Assembly (NCBI GenBank): GCA_036971475.1
Contig: JBAIZL010000008.1
Location: 35,573,240-35,637,239, forward strand
DNA length: 64,000 bases
DNA from: Prosapia bicincta
Taxonomy: Eukaryota > Arthropoda > Insecta > Hemiptera > Cercopidae
Direction of reading: 5' to 3'
The notes beneath the pieces were generated by a model. That model did not search any database. It had not been told where the DNA came from and saw only the letters and a list, made by a program, of their open reading frames with translations. Made by a program: the position numbers and the translations under genes. This document shows positions 28,701-43,700 of the stretch, piece after piece. Position 1 is the stretch's first letter. Every line of letters starts with the position of its first letter.

Positions 28701-31700
28701 AGAAAACTCAAGCCTTTCCTCGTAACTAATAAATTCGTCAAGTAATCCCTGTACTTTAGCAATAGGTACAATAGTCTACACATTGCTACATAACGCCAAA
28801 AATAAACTGGTTTAAAAATAAAATTAGCCAAGAAAACTCAAGCCTTTCCCCGTAACTAATAAATTCGTCAAGTAATCCCTGTACTTTAGCAATAGGTACA
28901 ATAGTCTACACATTGCTACATAACGCCAAAAATAAACTGGTTTAAAAATAAAATTAGCCAAGAAAACTCAAGCCTTTCCCCGTAACTAATAAATTCGTCA
29001 AGTAATCCCTGTACTTTAGCAATAGGCACAATAGTCTACACATTGCTACATAACGCCAAAAATAAACTGGTTTAAAAATAAAATTAGCCAAGAAAACTCA
29101 AGCCTTTCCCCGTAACTAATAAATTCGTCAAGTAATCCCTGTACTTTAGCAATAGGCACAATAGTCTACACATTGCTACATAACGCCAAAAATAAACTGG
29201 TTTAAAAATAAAATTAGCCAAGAAAACTCAAGCCTTTCCTCGTAACTAATAAATTCGTCAAGTAATCCCTGTACTTTAGCAATAGGTACAATAGTCTACA
29301 CATTGCTACATAACGCCAAAAATAAACTGGTTTAAAAATAAAATTAGCCAAGAAAACTCAAGCCTTTCCCCGTAACTAATAAATTCGTCAAGTAATCCCT
29401 GTACTTTAGCAATAGGTACAATAGTCTACACATTGCTACATAACGCCAAAAATAAACTGGTTTAAAAATAAAATTAGCCAAGAAAACTCAAGCCTTTCCC
29501 CGTAACTAATAAATTCGTCAAGTAATCCCTGTACTTTAGCAATAGGTACAATAGTCTACACATTGCTACATAACGCCAAAAATAAACTAGTTTAAAAATA
29601 AAATTAGCCAAGAAAACTCAAGCCTTTCCCCGTAACTAATAAATTCGTCAAGTAATCCCTGTACTTTAGCAATAGGCACAATAGTCTACACATTGCTACA
29701 TAACGCCAAAAATAAACTGGTTTAAAAATAAAATTAGCCAAGAAAACTCAAGCCTTTCCCCGTAACTAATAAATTCGTCAAGTAATCCCTGTACTTTAGC
29801 AATAGGCACAATAGTCTACACATTGCTACATAACGCCAAAAATAAACTGGTTTAAAAATAAAATTAGCCAAGAAAACTCAAGCCTTTCCCCGTAACTAAT
29901 AAATTCGTCAAGTAATCCCTGTACTTTAGCAATAGGCACAATAGTCTACACATTGCTACATAACGCCAAAAATAAACTGGTTTAAAAATAAAATTAGCCA
30001 AGAAAACTCAAGCCTTTCCCCGTAACTAATAAATTCGTCAAGTAATCCCTGTACTTTAGCAATAGGCACAATAGTCTACACATTGCTACATAACGCCAAA
30101 AATAAACTGGTTTAAAAATAAAATTAGCCAAGAAAACTCAAGCCTTTCCCCGTAACTAATAAATTCGTCAAGTAATCCCTGTACTTTAGCAATAGGCACA
30201 ATAGTCTACACATTGCTACATAACGCCAAAAATAAACTGGTTTAAAAATAAAATTAGCCAAGAAAACTCAAGCCTTTCCTCGTAACTAATAAATTCGTCA
30301 AGTAATCCCTGTACTTTAGCAATAGGCACAATAGTCTACACATTGCTACATAACGCCAAAAATAAACTGGTTTAAAAATAAAATTAGCCAAGAAAACTCA
30401 AGCCTTTCCTCGTAACTAATAAATTCGTCAAGTAATCCCTGTACTTTAGCAATAGGCACAATAGTCTACACATTGCTACATAACGCCAAAAATAAACTGG
30501 TTTAAAAATAAAATTAGCCAAGAAAACTCAAGCCTTTCCCCGTAACTAATAAATTCGTCAAGTAATCCCTGTACTTTAGCAATAGGTACAATAGTCTACA
30601 CATTGCTACATAACGCCAAAAATAAACTGGTTTAAAAATAAAATTAGCCAAGAAAACTCAAGCCTTTCCTCGTAACTAATAAATTCGTCAAGTAATCCCT
30701 GTACTTTAGCAATAGGTACAATAGTCTACACATTGCTACATAACGCCAAAAATAAACTGGTTTAAAAATAAAATTAGCCAAGAAAACTCAAGCCTTTCCC
30801 CGTAACTAATAAATTCGTCAAGTAATCCCTGTACTTTAGCAATAGGTACAATAGTCTACACATTGCTACATAACGCCAAAAATAAACTGGTTTAAAAATA
30901 AAATTAGCCAAGAAAACTCAAGCCTTTCCCCGTAACTAATAAATTCGTCAAGTAATCCCTGTACTTTAGCAATAGGTACAATAGTCTACACATTGCTACA
31001 TAACGCCAAAAATAAACTGGTTTAAAAATAAAATTAGCCAAGAAAACTCAAGCCTTTCCCCGTAACTAATAAATTCGTCAAGTAATCCCTGTACTTTAGC
31101 AATAGGTACAATAGTCTACACATTGCTACATAACGCCAAAAATAAACTGGTTTAAAAATAAAATTAGCCAAGAAAACTCAAGCCTTTCCTCGTAACTAAT
31201 AAATTCGTCAAGTAATCCCTGTACTTTAGCAATAGGCACAATAGTCTACACATTGCTACATAACGCCAAAAATAAACTGGTTTAAAAATAAAATTAGCCA
31301 AGAAAACTCAAGCCTTTCCCCGTAACTAATAAATTCGTCAAGTAATCCCTGTACTTTAGCAATAGGCACAATAGTCTACACATTGCTACATAACGCCAAA
31401 AATAAACTGGTTTAAAAATAAAATTAGCCAAGAAAACTCAAGCCTTTCCCCGTAACTAATAAATTCGTCAAGTAATCCCTGTACTTTAGCAATAGGCACA
31501 ATAGTCTACACATTGCTACATAACGCCAAAAATAAACTGGTTTAAAAATAAAATTAGCCAAGAAAACTCAAGCCTTTCCCCGTAACTAATAAATTCGTCA
31601 AGTAATCCCTGTACTTTAGCAATAGGTACAATAGTCTACACATTGCTACATAACGCCAAAAATAAACTGGTTTAAAAATAAAATTAGCCAAGAAAACTCA

Positions 31701-34700
31701 AGCCTTTCCTCGTAACTAATAAATTCGTCAAGTAATCCCTGTACTTTAGCAATAGGTACAATAGTCTACACATTGCTACATAACGCCAAAAATAAACTGG
31801 TTTAAAAATAAAATTAGCCAAGAAAACTCAAGCCTTTCCTCGTAACTAATAAATTCGTCAAGTAATCCCTGTACTTTAGCAATAGGTACAATAGTCTACA
31901 CATTGCTACATAACGCCAAAAATAAACTGGTTTAAAAATAAAATTAGCCAAGAAAACTCAAGCCTTTCCTCGTAACTAATAAATTCGTCAAGTAATCCCT
32001 GTACTTTAGCAATAGGTACAATAGTCTACACATTGCTACATAACGCCAAAAATAAACTGGTTTAAAAATAAAATTAGCCAAGAAAACTCAAGCCTTTCCC
32101 GTAACTAATAAATTCGTCAAGTAATCCCTGTACTTTAGCAATAGGTACAATAGTCTACACATTGCTACATAACGCCAAAAATAAACTGGTTTAAAAATAA
32201 AATTAGCCAAGAAAACTCAAGCCTTTCCCGTAACTAATAAATTCGTCAAGTAATCCCTGTACTTTAGCAATAGGTACAATAGTCTACACATTGCTACATA
32301 ACGCCAAAAATAAACTGGTTTAAAAATAAAATTAGCCAAGAAAACTCAAGCCTTTCCCCGTAACTAATAAATTCGTCAAGTAATCCCTGTACTTTAGCAA
32401 TAGGTACAATAGTCTACACATTGCTACATAACGCCAAAAATAAACTGGTTTAAAAATAAAATTAGCCAAGAAAACTCAAGCCTTTCCTCGTAACTAATAA
32501 ATTCGTCAAGTAATCCCTGTACTTTAGCAATAGGTACAATAGTCTACACATTGCTACATAACGCCAAAAATAAACTGGTTTAAAAATAAAATTAGCCAAG
32601 AAAACTCAAGCCTTTCCCCGTAACTAATAAATTCGTCAAGTAATCCCTGTACTTTAGCAATAGGTACAATAGTCTACACATTGCTACATAACGCCAAAAA
32701 TAAACTGGTTTAAAAATAAAATTAGCCAAGAAAACTCAAGCCTTTCCTCGTAACTAATAAATTCGTCAAGTAATCCCTGTACTTTAGCAATAGGTACAAT
32801 AGTCTACACATTGCTACATAACGCCAAAAATAAACTGGTTTAAAAATAAAATTAGCCAAGAAAACTCAAGCCTTTCCCCGTAACTAATAAATTCGTCAAG
32901 TAATCCCTGTACTTTAGCAATAGGCACAATAGTCTACACATTGCTACATAACGCCAAAAATAAACTGGTTTAAAAATAAAATTAGCCAAGAAAACTCAAG
33001 CCTTTCCCCGTAACTAATAAATTCGTCAAGTAATCCCTGTACTTTAGCAATAGGCACAATAGTCTACACATTGCTACATAACGCCAAAAATAAACTAGTT
33101 TAAAAATAAAATTAGCCAAGAAAACTCAAGCCTTTCCCCGTAACTAATAAATTCGTCAAGTAATCCCTGTACTTTAGCAATAGGCACAATAGTCTACACA
33201 TTGCTACATAACGCCAAAAATAAACTAGTTTAAAAATAAAATTAGCCAAGAAAACTCAAGCCTTTCCCCGTAACTAATAAATTCGTCAAGTAATCCCTGT
33301 ACTTTAGCAATAGGTACAATAGTCTACACATTGCTACATAACGCCAAAAATAAACTGGTTTAAAAATAAAATTAGCCAAGAAAACTCAAGCCTTTCCCCG
33401 TAACTAATAAATTCGTCAAGTAATCCCTGTACTTTAGCAATAGGTACAATAGTCTACACATTGCTACATAACGCCAAAAATAAACTAGTTTAAAAATAAA
33501 ATTAGCCAAGAAAACTCAAGCCTTTCCCCGTAACTAATAAATTCGTCAAGTAATCCCTGTACTTTAGCAATAGGTACAATAGTCTACACATTGCTACATA
33601 ACGCCAAAAATAAACTGGTTTAAAAATAAAATTAGCCAAGAAAACTCAAGCCTTTCCCCGTAACTAATAAATTCGTCAAGTAATCCCTGTACTTTAGCAA
33701 TAGGTACAATAGTCTACACATTGCTACATAACGCCAAAAATAAACTAGTTTAAAAATAAAATTAGCCAAGAAAACTCAAGCCTTTCCCCGTAACTAATAA
33801 ATTCGTCAAGTAATCCCTGTACTTTAGCAATAGGCACAATAGTCTACACATTGCTACATAACGCCAAAAATAAACTGGTTTAAAAATAAAATTAGCCAAG
33901 AAAACTCAAGCCTTTCCCCGTAACTAATAAATTCGTCAAGTAATCCCTGTACTTTAGCAATAGGTACAATAGTCTACACATTGCTACATAACGCCAAAAA
34001 TAAACTGGTTTAAAAATAAAATTAGCCAAGAAAACTCAAGCCTTTCCCCGTAACTAATAAATTCGTCAAGTAATCCCTGTACTTTAGCAATAGGTACAAT
34101 AGTCTACACATTGCTACATAACGCCAAAAATAAACTGGTTTAAAAATAAAATTAGCCAAGAAAACTCAAGCCTTTCCCGTAACTAATAAATTCGTCAAGT
34201 AATCCCTGTACTTTAGCAATAGGTACAATAGTCTACACATTGCTACATAACGCCAAAAATAAACTGGTTTAAAAATAAAATTAGCCAAGAAAACTCAAGC
34301 CTTTCCCCGTAACTAATAAATTCGTCAAGTAATCCCTGTACTTTAGCAATAGGTACAATAGTCTACACATTGCTACATAACGCCAAAAATAAACTGGTTT
34401 AAAAATAAAATTAGCCAAGAAAACTCAAGCCTTTCCCCGTAACTAATAAATTCGTCAAGTAATCCCTGTACTTTAGCAATAGGTACAATAGTCTACACAT
34501 TGCTACATAACGCCAAAAATAAACTGGTTTAAAAATAAAATTAGCCAAGAAAACTCAAGCCTTTCCCCGTAACTAATAAATTCGTCAAGTAATCCCTGTA
34601 CTTTAGCAATAGGTACAATAGTCTACACATTGCTACATAACGCCAAAAATAAACTGGTTTAAAAATAAAATTAGCCAAGAAAACTCAAGCCTTTCCCCGT

Positions 34701-37700
34701 AACTAATAAATTCGTCAAGTAATCCCTGTACTTTAGCAATAGGTACAATAGTCTACACATTGCTACATAACGCCAAAAATAAACTGGTTTAAAAATAAAA
34801 TTAGCCAAGAAAACTCAAGCCTTTCCCCGTAACTAATAAATTCGTCAAGTAATCCCTGTACTTTAGCAATAGGTACAATAGTCTACACATTGCTACATAA
34901 CGCCAAAAATAAACTGGTTTAAAAATAAAATTAGCCAAGAAAACTCAAGCCTTTCCCCGTAACTAATAAATTCGTCAAGTAATCCCTGTACTTTAGCAAT
35001 AGGTACAATAGTCTACACATTGCTACATAACGCCAAAAATAAACTGGTTTAAAAATAAAATTAGCCAAGAAAACTCAAGCCTTTCCCCGTAACTAATAAA
35101 TTCGTCAAGTAATCCCTGTACTTTAGCAATAGGTACAATAGTCTACACATTGCTACATAACGCCAAAAATAAACTGGTTTAAAAATAAAATTAGCCAAGA
35201 AAACTCAAGCCTTTCCCCGTAACTAATAAATTCGTCAAGTAATCCCTGTACTTTAGCAATAGGCACAATAGTCTACACATTGCTACATAACGCCAAAAAT
35301 AAACTGGTTTAAAAATAAAATTAGCCAAGAAAACTCAAGCCTTTCCCCGTAACTAATAAATTCGTCAAGTAATCCCTGTACTTTAGCAATAGGCACAATA
35401 GTCTACACATTGCTACATAACGCCAAAAATAAACTGGTTTAAAAATAAAATTAGCCAAGAAAACTCAAGCCTTTCCTCGTAACTAATAAATTCGTCAAGT
35501 AATCCCTGTACTTTAGCAATAGGCACAATAGTCTACACATTGCTACATAACGCCAAAAATAAACTGGTTTAAAAATAAAATTAGCCAAGAAAACTCAAGC
35601 CTTTCCCCGTAACTAATAAATTCGTCAAGTAATCCCTGTACTTTAGCAATAGGTACAATAGTCTACACATTGCTACATAACGCCAAAAATAAACTGGTTT
35701 AAAAATAAAATTAGCCAAGAAAACTCAAGCCTTTCCCCGTAACTAATAAATTCGTCAAGTAATCCCTGTACTTTAGCAATAGGTACAATAGTCTACACAT
35801 TGCTACATAACGCCAAAAATAAACTGGTTTAAAAATAAAATTAGCCAAGAAAACTCAAGCCTTTCCTCGTAACTAATAAATTCGTCAAGTAATCCCTGTA
35901 CTTTAGCAATAGGCACAATAGTCTACACATTGCTACATAACGCCAAAAATAAACTGGTTTAAAAATAAAATTAGCCAAGAAAACTCAAGCCTTTCCCCGT
36001 AACTAATAAATTCGTCAAGTAATCCCTGTACTTTAGCAATAGGTACAATAGTCTACACATTGCTACATAACGCCAAAAATAAACTGGTTTAAAAATAAAA
36101 TTAGCCAAGAAAACTCAAGCCTTTCCTCGTAACTAATAAATTCGTCAAGTAATCCCTGTACTTTAGCAATAGGTACAATAGTCTACACATTGCTACATAA
36201 CGCCAAAAATAAACTGGTTTAAAAATAAAATTAGCCAAGAAAACTCAAGCCTTTCCTCGTAACTAATAAATTCGTCAAGTAATCCCTGTACTTTAGCAAT
36301 AGGCACAATAGTCTACACATTGCTACATAACGCCAAAAATAAACTGGTTTAAAAATAAAATTAGCCAAGAAAACTCAAGCCTTTCCCCGTAACTAATAAA
36401 TTCGTCAAGTAATCCCTGTACTTTAGCAATAGGTACAATAGTCTACACATTGCTACATAACGCCAAAAATAAACTGGTTTAAAAATAAAATTAGCCAAGA
36501 AAACTCAAGCCTTTCCTCGTAACTAATAAATTCGTCAAGTAATCCCTGTACTTTAGCAATAGGTACAATAGTCTACACATTGCTACATAACGCCAAAAAT
36601 AAACTGGTTTAAAAATAAAATTAGCCAAGAAAACTCAAGCCTTTCCTCGTAACTAATAAATTCGTCAAGTAATCCCTGTACTTTAGCAATAGGTACAATA
36701 GTCTACACATTGCTACATAACGCCAAAAATAAACTGGTTTAAAAATAAAATTAGCCAAGAAAACTCAAGCCTTTCCTCGTAACTAATAAATTCGTCAAGT
36801 AATCCCTGTACTTTAGCAATAGGTACAATAGTCTACACATTGCTACATAACGCCAAAAATAAACTGGTTTAAAAATAAAATTAGCCAAGAAAACTCAAGC
36901 CTTTCCTCGTAACTAATAAATTCGTCAAGTAATCCCTGTACTTTAGCAATAGGCACAATAGTCTACACATTGCTACATAACGCCAAAAATAAACTGGTTT
37001 AAAAATAAAATTAGCCAAGAAAACTCAAGCCTTTCCCCGTAACTAATAAATTCGTCAAGTAATCCCTGTACTTTAGCAATAGGTACAATAGTCTACACAT
37101 TGCTACATAACGCCAAAAATAAACTGGTTTAAAAATAAAATTAGCCAAGAAAACTCAAGCCTTTCCTCGTAACTAATAAATTCGTCAAGTAATCCCTGTA
37201 CTTTAGCAATAGGTACAATAGTCTACACATTGCTACATAACGCCAAAAATAAACTGGTTTAAAAATAAAATTAGCCAAGAAAACTCAAGCCTTTCCTCGT
37301 AACTAATAAATTCGTCAAGTAATCCCTGTACTTTAGCAATAGGCACAATAGTCTACACATTGCTACATAACGCCAAAAATAAACTGGTTTAAAAATAAAA
37401 TTAGCCAAGAAAACTCAAGCCTTTCCCCGTAACTAATAAATTCGTCAAGTAATCCCTGTACTTTAGCAATAGGTACAATAGTCTACACATTGCTACATAA
37501 CGCCAAAAATAAACTGGTTTAAAAATAAAATTAGCCAAGAAAACTCAAGCCTTTCCTCGTAACTAATAAATTCGTCAAGTAATCCCTGTACTTTAGCAAT
37601 AGGCACAATAGTCTACACATTGCTACATAACGCCAAAAATAAACTGGTTTAAAAATAAAATTAGCCAAGAAAACTCAAGCCTTTCCCCGTAACTAATAAA

Positions 37701-40700
37701 TTCGTCAAGTAATCCCTGTACTTTAGCAATAGGCACAATAGTCTACACATTGCTACATAACGCCAAAAATAAACTGGTTTAAAAATAAAATTAGCCAAGA
37801 AAACTCAAGCCTTTCCTCGTAACTAATAAATTCGTCAAGTAATCCCTGTACTTTAGCAATAGGCACAATAGTCTACACATTGCTACATAACGCCAAAAAT
37901 AAACTGGTTTAAAAATAAAATTAGCCAAGAAAACTCAAGCCTTTCCCGTAACTAATAAATTCGTCAAGTAATCCCTGTACTTTAGCAATAGGCACAATAG
38001 TCTACACATTGCTACATAACGCCAAAAATAAACTGGTTTAAAAATAAAATTAGCCAAGAAAACTCAAGCCTTTCCCCGTAACTAATAAATTCGTCAAGTA
38101 ATCCCTGTACTTTAGCAATAGGCACAATAGTCTACACATTGCTACATAACGCCAAAAATAAACTGGTTTAAAAATAAAATTAGCCAAGAAAACTCAAGCC
38201 TTTCCCCGTAACTAATAAATTCGTCAAGTAATCCCTGTACTTTAGCAATAGGCACAATAGTCTACACATTGCTACATAACGCCAAAAATAAACTGGTTTA
38301 AAAATAAAATTAGCCAAGAAAACTCAAGCCTTTCCCCGTAACTAATAAATTCGTCAAGTAATCCCTGTACTTTAGCAATAGGTACAATAGTCTACACATT
38401 GCTACATAACGCCAAAAATAAACTGGTTTAAAAATAAAATTAGCCAAGAAAACTCAAGCCTTTCCCCGTAACTAATAAATTCGTCAAGTAATCCCTGTAC
38501 TTTAGCAATAGGTACAATAGTCTACACATTGCTACATAACGCCAAAAATAAACTGGTTTAAAAATAAAATTAGCCAAGAAAACTCAAGCCTTTCCTCGTA
38601 ACTAATAAATTCGTCAAGTAATCCCTGTACTTTAGCAATAGGTACAATAGTCTACACATTGCTACATAACGCCAAAAATAAACTGGTTTAAAAATAAAAT
38701 TAGCCAAGAAAACTCAAGCCTTTCCCCGTAACTAATAAATTCGTCAAGTAATCCCTGTACTTTAGCAATAGGTACAATAGTCTACACATTGCTACATAAC
38801 GCCAAAAATAAACTGGTTTAAAAATAAAATTAGCCAAGAAAACTCAAGCCTTTCCTCGTAACTAATAAATTCGTCAAGTAATCCCTGTACTTTAGCAATA
38901 GGTACAATAGTCTACACATTGCTACATAACGCCAAAAATAAACTGGTTTAAAAATAAAATTAGCCAAGAAAACTCAAGCCTTTCCTCGTAACTAATAAAT
39001 TCGTCAAGTAATCCCTGTACTTTAGCAATAGGTACAATAGTCTACACATTGCTACATAACGCCAAAAATAAACTGGTTTAAAAATAAAATTAGCCAAGAA
39101 AACTCAAGCCTTTCCCCGTAACTAATAAATTCGTAAAGTAATCCCTGTACTTTAGCAATAGGTACAATAGTCTACACATTGCTACATAACGCCAAAAATA
39201 AACTGGTTTAAAAATAAAATTAGCCAAGAAAACTCAAGCCTTTCCCCGTAACTAATAAATTCGTCAAGTAATCCCTGTACTTTAGCAATAGGTACAATAG
39301 TCTACACATTGCTACATAACGCCAAAAATAAACTGGTTTAAAAATAAAATTAGCCAAGAAAACTCAAGCCTTTCCCCGTAACTAATAAATTCGTCAAGTA
39401 ATCCCTGTACTTTAGCAATAGGCACAATAGTCTACACATTGCTACATAACGCCAAAAATAAACTGGTTTAAAAATAAAATTAGCCAAGAAAACTCAAGCC
39501 TTTCCCCGTAACTAATAAATTCGTCAAGTAATCCCTGTACTTTAGCAATAGGTACAATAGTCTACACATTGCTACATAACGCCAAAAATAAACTGGTTTA
39601 AAAATAAAATTAGCCAAGAAAACTCAAGCCTTTCCCCGTAACTAATAAATTCGTCAAGTAATCCCTGTACTTTAGCAATAGGTACAATAGTCTACACATT
39701 GCTACATAACGCCAAAAATAAACTGGTTTAAAAATAAAATTAGCCAAGAAAACTCAAGCCTTTCCCCGTAACTAATAAATTCGTCAAGTAATCCCTGTAC
39801 TTTAGCAATAGGTACAATAGTCTACACATTGCTACATAACGCCAAAAATAAACTGGTTTAAAAATAAAATTAGCCAAGAAAACTCAAGCCTTTCCCCGTA
39901 ACTAATAAATTCGTCAAGTAATCCCTGTACTTTAGCAATAGGCACAATAGTCTACACATTGCTACATAACGCCAAAAATAAACTGGTTTAAAAATAAAAT
40001 TAGCCAAGAAAACTCAAGCCTTTCCCCGTAACTAATAAATTCGTCAAGTAATCCCTGTACTTTAGCAATAGGTACAATAGTCTACACATTGCTACATAAC
40101 GCCAAAAATAAACTGGTTTAAAAATAAAATTAGCCAAGAAAACTCAAGCCTTTCCCCGTAACTAATAAATTCGTCAAGTAATCCCTGTACTTTAGCAATA
40201 GGTACAATAGTCTACACATTGCTACATAACGCCAAAAATAAACTGGTTTAAAAATAAAATTAGCCAAGAAAACTCAAGCCTTTCCCCGTAACTAATAAAT
40301 TCGTAAAGTAATCCCTGTACTTTAGCAATAGGTACAATAGTCTACACATTGCTACATAACGCCAAAAATAAACTGGTTTAAAAATAAAATTAGCCAAGAA
40401 AACTCAAGCCTTTCCCCGTAACTAATAAATTCGTCAAGTAATCCCTGTACTTTAGCAATAGGTACAATAGTCTACACATTGCTACATAACGCCAAAAATA
40501 AACTGGTTTAAAAATAAAATTAGCCAAGAAAACTCAAGCCTTTCCCCGTAACTAATAAATTCGTCAAGTAATCCCTGTACTTTAGCAATAGGTACAATAG
40601 TCTACACATTGCTACATAACGCCAAAAATAAACTGGTTTAAAAATAAAATTAGCCAAGAAAACTCAAGCCTTTCCCCGTAACTAATAAATTCGTAAAGTA

Positions 40701-43700
40701 ATCCCTGTACTTTAGCAATAGGTACAATAGTCTACACATTGCTACATAACGCCAAAAATAAACTGGTTTAAAAATAAAATTAGCCAAGAAAACTCAAGCC
40801 TTTCCCCGTAACTAATAAATTCGTCAAGTAATCCCTGTACTTTAGCAATAGGTACAATAGTCTACACATTGCTACATAACGCCAAAAATAAACTGGTTTA
40901 AAAATAAAATTAGCCAAGAAAACTCAAGCCTTTCCCCGTAACTAATAAATTCGTCAAGTAATCCCTGTACTTTAGCAATAGGCACAATAGTCTACACATT
41001 GCTACATAACGCCAAAAATAAACTGGTTTAAAAATAAAATTAGCCAAGAAAACTCAAGCCTTTCCCCGTAACTAATAAATTCGTCAAGTAATCCCTGTAC
41101 TTTAGCAATAGGTACAATAGTCTACACATTGCTACATAACGCCAAAAATAAACTGGTTTAAAAATAAAATTAGCCAAGAAAACTCAAGCCTTTCCCCGTA
41201 ACTAATAAATTCGTCAAGTAATCCCTGTACTTTAGCAATAGGTACAATAGTCTACACATTGCTACATAACGCCAAAAATAAACTGGTTTAAAAATAAAAT
41301 TAGCCAAGAAAACTCAAGCCTTTCCCCGTAACTAATAAATTCGTCAAGTAATCCCTGTACTTTAGCAATAGGTACAATAGTCTACACATTGCTACATAAC
41401 GCCAAAAATAAACTGGTTTAAAAATAAAATTAGCCAAGAAAACTCAAGCCTTTCCCCGTAACTAATAAATTCGTCAAGTAATCCCTGTACTTTAGCAATA
41501 GGCACAATAGTCTACACATTGCTACATAACGCCAAAAATAAACTGGTTTAAAAATAAAATTAGCCAAGAAAACTCAAGCCTTTCCCCGTAACTAATAAAT
41601 TCGTCAAGTAATCCCTGTACTTTAGCAATAGGTACAATAGTCTACACATTGCTACATAACGCCAAAAATAAACTGGTTTAAAAATAAAATTAGCCAAGAA
41701 AACTCAAGCCTTTCCCCGTAACTAATAAATTCGTCAAGTAATCCCTGTACTTTAGCAATAGGTACAATAGTCTACACATTGCTACATAACGCCAAAAATA
41801 AACTGGTTTAAAAATAAAATTAGCCAAGAAAACTCAAGCCTTTCCCCGTAACTAATAAATTCGTCAAGTAATCCCTGTACTTTAGCAATAGGTACAATAG
41901 TCTACACATTGCTACATAACGCCAAAAATAAACTGGTTTAAAAATAAAATTAGCCAAGAAAACTCAAGCCTTTCCCCGTAACTAATAAATTCGTAAAGTA
42001 ATCCCTGTACTTTAGCAATAGGTACAATAGTCTACACATTGCTACATAACGCCAAAAATAAACTGGTTTAAAAATAAAATTAGCCAAGAAAACTCAAGCC
42101 TTTCCCCGTAACTAATAAATTCGTCAAGTAATCCCTGTACTTTAGCAATAGGTACAATAGTCTACACATTGCTACATAACGCCAAAAATAAACTGGTTTA
42201 AAAATAAAATTAGCCAAGAAAACTCAAGCCTTTCCCCGTAACTAATAAATTCGTCAAGTAATCCCTGTACTTTAGCAATAGGCACAATAGTCTACACATT
42301 GCTACATAACGCCAAAAATAAACTGGTTTAAAAATAAAATTAGCCAAGAAAACTCAAGCCTTTCCTCGTAACTAATAAATTCGTCAAGTAATCCCTGTAC
42401 TTTAGCAATAGGCACAATAGTCTACACATTGCTACATAACGCCAAAAATAAACTGATTTAAAAATAAAATTAGCCAAGAAAACTCAAGCCTTTCCCCGTA
42501 ACTAATAAATTCGTCAAGTAATCCCTGTACTTTAGCAATAGGTACAATAGTCTACACATTGCTACATAACGCCAAAAATAAACTGGTTTAAAAATAAAAT
42601 TAGCCAAGAAAACTCAAGCCTTTCCTCGTAACTAATAAATTCGTCAAGTAATCCCTGTACTTTAGCAATAGGTACAATAGTCTACACATTGCTACATAAC
42701 GCCAAAAATAAACTAGTTTAAAAATAAAATTAGCCAAGAAAACTCAAGCCTTTCCTCGTAACTAATAAATTCGTCAAGTAATCCCTGTACTTTAGCAATA
42801 GGTACAATAGTCTACACATTGCTACATAACGCCAAAAATAAACTAGTTTAAAAATAAAATTAGCCAAGAAAACTCAAGCCTTTCCCCGTAACTAATAAAT
42901 TCGTCAAGTAATCCCTGTACTTTAGCAATAGGTACAATAGTCTACACATTGCTACATAACGCCAAAAATAAACTAGTTTAAAAATAAAATTAGCCAAGAA
43001 AACTCAAGCCTTTCCCCGTAACTAATAAATTCGTCAAGTAATCCCTGTACTTTAGCAATAGGCACAATAGTCTACACATTGCTACATAACGCCAAAAATA
43101 AACTGGTTTAAAAATAAAATTAGCCAAGAAAACTCAAGCCTTTCCTCGTAACTAATAAATTCGTCAAGTAATCCCTGTACTTTAGCAATAGGTACAATAG
43201 TCTACACATTGCTACATAACGCCAAAAATAAACTGGTTTAAAAATAAAATTAGCCAAGAAAACTCAAGCCTTTCCTCGTAACTAATAAATTCGTCAAGTA
43301 ATCCCTGTACTTTAGCAATAGGCACAATAGTCTACACATTGCTACATAACGCCAAAAATAAACTGGTTTAAAAATAAAATTAGCCAAGAAAACTCAAGCC
43401 TTTCCTCGTAACTAATAAATTCGTCAAGTAATCCCTGTACTTTAGCAATAGGCACAATAGTCTACACATTGCTACATAACGCCAAAAATAAACTGGTTTA
43501 AAAATAAAATTAGCCAAGAAAACTCAAGCCTTTCCCCGTAACTAATAAATTCGTCAAGTAATCCCTGTACTTTAGCAATAGGTACAATAGTCTACACATT
43601 GCTACATAACGCCAAAAATAAACTGGTTTAAAAATAAAATTAGCCAAGAAAACTCAAGCCTTTCCTCGTAACTAATAAATTCGTCAAGTAATCCCTGTAC

